DNA of 64,000 bases from an uncultured Prevotellaceae bacterium. GTDB lineage: Bacteria; Bacteroidota; Bacteroidia; Bacteroidales; Bacteroidaceae. Made by a program: the position numbers and the translations under genes. The notes under the pieces are model-generated. The model was not told where the DNA came from and searched no databases. It saw only the letters and a program-made list of their open reading frames with translations. The stretch spans positions 30,600-94,599 of the forward strand of contig CAMVIB010000003.1 in NCBI GenBank assembly GCA_947167455.1, read 5' to 3'. The first letter of the stretch is position 1, and every line of letters starts with the position of its first letter. Shown one piece after another: positions 61,072 to 64,000 of the stretch.

Positions 61072-61154
61072 GACGTAAATTGTAAATCGTTAAATCGTAA
61101 ATCGCAAAGATCGTTAAACTGTAAATCGTAAATCGTTAAATTGTAAATCGTCAA
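61072..61154 (+). repeat. AT-rich short repeats in the pnp leader
   Basis: Seven or so units of GTAAATCGTTAAATC-type text (TAAATTG, TAAATCG, TTAAACTG) fill the leader up to one base before the pnp ATG. They could bind a regulator or be the site of PNPase autoregulation. No hairpin like that of E. coli pnp is seen. Confidence 0.7.
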
Positions 61155-61155
61155 G

Positions 61156-63375
61156 ATGAACGTAATCACCAAGACAGTCCAGCTCCCCGATGGCCGAGAG
61201 ATCAGCATCGAGACTGGCAAGCTTGCCAAGCAAGCCGACGGAGCCGTCATGCTCCGCATGGGCAACACCATGCTCCTTGCCACCGTGTGTGCCGCCAAGG
61301 ATGCCGTGCCCGGAACAGATTTCATGCCACTGCAAGTAGAATATCGCGAGAAATATGCCGCCGCAGGCCGTTTCCCCGGTGGCTTTACGAAGCGTGAGGG
61401 CAAGGCCAACGACGACGAAATCCTAACATGCCGTCTCGTGGACCGCGCCCTGCGCCCACTCTTCCCCAGCAACTACCACGCTGAGGTGTATGTCAACGTC
61501 AACCTCTACTCGGCCGACGGCGTGGATATGCCCGACGCACTGGCTGGCTTCGCCGCTTCGGCAGCCCTCTCGTGCTCCGACATTCCATTTGAAGGCCCCA
61601 TCTCGGAGGTGCGCGTGGCACGCATCAACGGCGAATACGTGGTGGATCCCACCTTCGAGCAGATGAAGGAGGCCGACATGGACATCATGGTCGGTGCCAC
61701 GGAGGAGAACATCATGATGGTTGAGGGCGAGATGAAGGAGGTGAGCGAGCAAGACCTGCTCCAGGCCCTGAAGGTGGCCCACGAGGCCATCAAGCCCATG
61801 TGCCGTCTGCAGAAGGAACTCAGCAAGGAGCTCGGCAAGGACGTGAAGCGCGAGTACTGCCACGAGGTCAACGACGAGGAGCTGCGCGAGCAGGTGAAGC
61901 AGCAGTGCTACCAGCCCGCCTACGACATCACCAAGCAGGCGCTGGAGAAGCAAGCCCGCGCCGAGGCTTTCGAGAAGGTGCGCGAGGACTTCAAGGTGGC
62001 CTATGCCGAGGCCCACGCCGACATGAGCGCCGACGAGCTCGAGGAGAAGAACACCCTCATCGACCGCTACTACCACGACGTGGAGCGCGACGCCATGCGC
62101 CGCTGCATCCTCGACGAGGGCAAGCGCCTCGACGGTCGCGGCACCACGGACATACGCCCCATCAGGTGCGAGGTAAGCCCGCTGCCCGGCCCCCACGGAA
62201 GCTCCATCTTCACCCGCGGCGAGACACAGAGCCTCTCCACCGTCACCCTCGGCACGAAGCTCGACGAGAAGCTCGTTGACGACGTGCTCGACCGCTCGTA
62301 CATGCGTTTCCTGCTCCACTATAACTTCCCGCCCTTCAGCACGGGCGAGGCCAAGGCACAGCGTGGCGTAGGCCGTCGCGAGATTGGCCACGGCCACCTC
62401 GCATGGCGCGCCCTGAAGGGTCAGATCCCTGCCGACTACCCCTACACCGTGCGTGTGGTGAGCGACATCCTTGAGAGCAACGGTTCAAGCTCCATGGCTA
62501 CCGTCTGCGCCGGAACACTCGCCCTCATGGACGCCGGCGTGCCCATCAAGAAACCCGTCAGCGGCATCGCCATGGGTCTCATCAAGAACCCCGGCGAGGA
62601 GAAGTACGCTGTGCTCTCTGACATCCTCGGCGACGAGGACCACTTGGGCGACATGGACTTCAAGACCACCGGCACCAAGGACGGCCTCACAGCCACGCAG
62701 ATGGACATCAAGTGCGACGGCCTCAGCTATGAGATTCTGGAGAAGGCCCTCATGCAGGCCAAGCAGGCTCGCGAGCACATCCTGGGCAAGATCCTGGAGT
62801 GCATGCCCGAGCCGCGCCCCGAGCTCAAGCCCCATGTGCCTCGCATCGAGCAGATTATCATTCCGAAGGAGTTCATCGGTGCCGTCATCGGCCCGGGCGG
62901 AAAGATCATCCAGGGCATGCAGGAAGACACCGGTGCCACCATCACCATCGACGAAGAGGATGGCGTGGGCAAGGTGCAGGTCAGCGGACCCAACAAGGAG
63001 AGCATCGACGCCGCACTGGCCAAGATTCGTGCCATCGTTGCCATCCCCGAGGTGGGCGAGGTGTATGAGGGCACCGTGCGCAGCATCATGCCCTATGGCT
63101 GCTTCGTGGAGTTCATGCCGGGCAAGGATGGCCTGCTGCACATCTCCGAGATTGAGTGGCGCCGCCTCGAGACCGTGGAGGAGGCCGGCATCAAGGAGGG
63201 CGACAAGTTGACCGTGAAGCTCCTCGAGATCGACCCCAAGACCGGCAAGTTCAAGCTCTCGCGCCGCGCACTGCTGCCCAAGCCCGAGGGCTATGTGGAG
63301 CGCCCGCCGCGCCAGCGCCGCGAGCGTCCCGAACGCGGCGAACGTGGCGAACATCGCCCACATCACGAAGAATAA
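61156..63375 (+). CDS. pnp: Polynucleotide phosphorylase
   Basis: 739 residues. 3'-5' phosphorolytic exoribonuclease of RNA decay. Two RNase PH-like domains (about 1-225 and 320-550), joined by a helical domain (about 235-310), then a KH domain (about 560-625: [19 protein letters not shown]) and an S1 domain (about 635-705: [20 protein letters not shown]). The phosphate- and metal-binding second-domain motifs are present ([24 protein letters not shown] and [15 protein letters not shown]). The C-terminal tail is Arg/Glu-rich and ends GEHRPHHEE, dispensable in other species. A strong terminator follows. Confidence 0.97.
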   Translation: MNVITKTVQLPDGREISIETGKLAKQADGAVMLRMGNTMLLATVCAAKDAVPGTDFMPLQVEYREKYAAAGRFPGGFTKREGKANDDEILTCRLVDRALRPLFPSNYHAEVYVNVNLYSADGVDMPDALAGFAASAALSCSDIPFEGPISEVRVARINGEYVVDPTFEQMKEADMDIMVGATEENIMMVEGEMKEVSEQDLLQALKVAHEAIKPMCRLQKELSKELGKDVKREYCHEVNDEELREQVKQQCYQPAYDITKQALEKQARAEAFEKVREDFKVAYAEAHADMSADELEEKNTLIDRYYHDVERDAMRRCILDEGKRLDGRGTTDIRPIRCEVSPLPGPHGSSIFTRGETQSLSTVTLGTKLDEKLVDDVLDRSYMRFLLHYNFPPFSTGEAKAQRGVGRREIGHGHLAWRALKGQIPADYPYTVRVVSDILESNGSSSMATVCAGTLALMDAGVPIKKPVSGIAMGLIKNPGEEKYAVLSDILGDEDHLGDMDFKTTGTKDGLTATQMDIKCDGLSYEILEKALMQAKQAREHILGKILECMPEPRPELKPHVPRIEQIIIPKEFIGAVIGPGGKIIQGMQEDTGATITIDEEDGVGKVQVSGPNKESIDAALAKIRAIVAIPEVGEVYEGTVRSIMPYGCFVEFMPGKDGLLHISEIEWRRLETVEEAGIKEGDKLTVKLLEIDPKTGKFKLSRRALLPKPEGYVERPPRQRRERPERGERGEHRPHHEE

Positions 63376-63453
63376 GCCGACGACCTGACAGACTGGAATG
63401 GCCGTCAGGCCTTCCTGACCGGCGATATTCAGACACCATAAAGCTTTAGTGAC

Positions 63454-63492
63454 CAGGGTGTGACCGCTTCAACAGTCACACCCTGTTTTTTT
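63454..63492 (+). terminator. Intrinsic terminator of pnp
   Basis: CAGGGTGTGAC (63454-63464) pairs perfectly with GTCACACCCTG (63475-63485) over a ten-base loop and is followed by seven T. Confidence 0.92.
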
Positions 63493-63529
63493 GCAACAAC
63501 AACTCGACATTCAAATCCATGCGCACGCC

Positions 63530-63826
63530 ATGACTGCGACACATTGCCGACACGAAGAGATTACCACAGACAGCATTGAAACTGCCTACAGCTTCATGCA
63601 CCAGAAACGCAACGTTTACATCCACTCGTCGCTCGGATGGCAGCGCGACGACATCGAGTGGGCCATTGCAGCATACGTCGATGCCATGAGCGAGCCTCTG
63701 CTCGCAGCTCTCTCATGCGGCCGCGACGACTTTCTAAAAGACCACAACCGTTTTGAGGCCGACATAACTCATGCCACGGACACATTGGAAGCCATGCTTG
63801 AGGAGAGAAGACAGCAAAGGGCATGA
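63530..63826 (+). CDS. Small protein of unknown function
   Basis: 98 residues from the ATG at 63530 (MTATHCRHEEITT). A TTG start at 63491 overlaps the T-run of the pnp terminator and is less likely. It reads as a small helical protein (YSFMHQKRNVYIHSSLGWQRDDIEWAIAAYVDAMS, ADITHATDTLEAMLEERRQQRA). No recognised domain. It lies directly after the pnp terminator, so it needs its own start of transcription, but no clear TAnnTTTG box is seen. Confidence 0.65.
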   Translation: MTATHCRHEEITTDSIETAYSFMHQKRNVYIHSSLGWQRDDIEWAIAAYVDAMSEPLLAALSCGRDDFLKDHNRFEADITHATDTLEAMLEERRQQRA

Positions 63827-63867
63827 GCCCCCGCTAATGGCGTAACGGTCTAATGACCGTTCTGGGT

Positions 63868-63935
63868 TAAACCCCGAAGGAGTGGCTCACCACAGGCAGG
63901 GGCGTAAGCCCTGCTGCGGCCGGGGAGGGGAAAAC
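63868..63935. repeat. REP-like intergenic repeat, locus 4
   Basis: AACCCCGAAGGAGTGGCTC-ACCACAGGCAGGGGCG-TAAGCCCTGC is nearly the same text as at 35911-35957. The rest of the window (63936-64000) shows no gene. Confidence 0.75.
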
Positions 63936-64000
63936 GAACCCCGATTGATTATCCGCAATCATACCACCAAAGAGACCGCAACGCGGTCTTCGCTTTGGTA

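Overview
The window looks like chromosome of a GC-rich member of the Bacteroidales, most like a Prevotellaceae-type gut or rumen bacterium. The evidence is the promoter style (at least sixteen -7 boxes of the TAnnTTTG type just upstream of genes), the many lipoproteins with acidic residues after the lipobox cysteine, Bacteroidetes-only families (DUF4493, PCMD, DUF4292, DUF2490, fimbrillin-like, T9SS-type C-terminal tails), a TonB receptor, and arabinan/glucan hydrolases. No rRNA or tRNA genes were recognised.

Layout. 1-3.6 kb (minus): 5' end of an alkaline phosphatase gene, a 10-bp tandem-repeat array, a malic enzyme-phosphotransacetylase fusion and a cyclophilin. 3.7-8.9 kb: a 1754-residue secreted multidomain protein. 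9.0-10.1 kb: a four-helix-bundle gene between two CTAG-rich repeat arrays. 10.1-25.6 kb (minus): the main accessory locus, eleven consecutive genes encoding ten predicted lipoproteins (mostly DUF4493; two end in PCMD domains; one carries a fimbrillin-like domain) and one outer-membrane beta-barrel, with two more repeat arrays inside the gene cluster. 26.2-28.8 kb: a TonB-dependent receptor. 29-31 kb: a calycin-like lipoprotein, rsgA and frr. 31.3-35.8 kb (plus): an operon of VTC polyphosphate-polymerase domain, DUF4956 membrane protein, DUF2490 barrel, a short T9SS-tail protein and a Cthe_2159-type carbohydrate-binding protein. 36-41.8 kb: mgtC, then sufC-sufD-ybeY-thioredoxin lipoprotein-methyltransferase. 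41.8-46.3 kb (minus): dut-TPR lipoprotein-DUF4292-EnvC-like. 46.5-49.6 kb: dGTPase and a phosphoethanolamine transferase. 49.65-50.03 kb: a MITE-like element with 18-bp terminal inverted repeats and a 6-bp target duplication. 50.2-53.9 kb (minus): CYTH protein, tiny membrane protein, prfB and acyl-CoA ligase. 54.2-56.3 kb: M20 peptidase and a membrane-tethered unknown. 56.7-60 kb (minus): GH16 and GH51 glycosidases. 60.2-63.8 kb (plus): comF-like, pnp and a small unknown.

How it works together. The housekeeping parts (translation: frr, rsgA, prfB, ybeY; RNA decay: pnp; nucleotide pool: dut, dgt; Fe-S: sufCD; envelope: EnvC-like, TPR/DUF4292) are ordinary. The part most likely to hold undescribed biology is 9-29 kb: a block of surface lipoproteins with repeated domain modules, an outer-membrane barrel and a TonB receptor, punctuated by short-unit tandem arrays that sit against stop codons. 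Several arrays share a CTAGGAAG core, and two of the lipoprotein genes carry the same hairpin with compensatory changes inside the signal-peptide coding region. A second, smaller candidate is the polyphosphate-polymerase/carbohydrate-binding operon at 31-36 kb.
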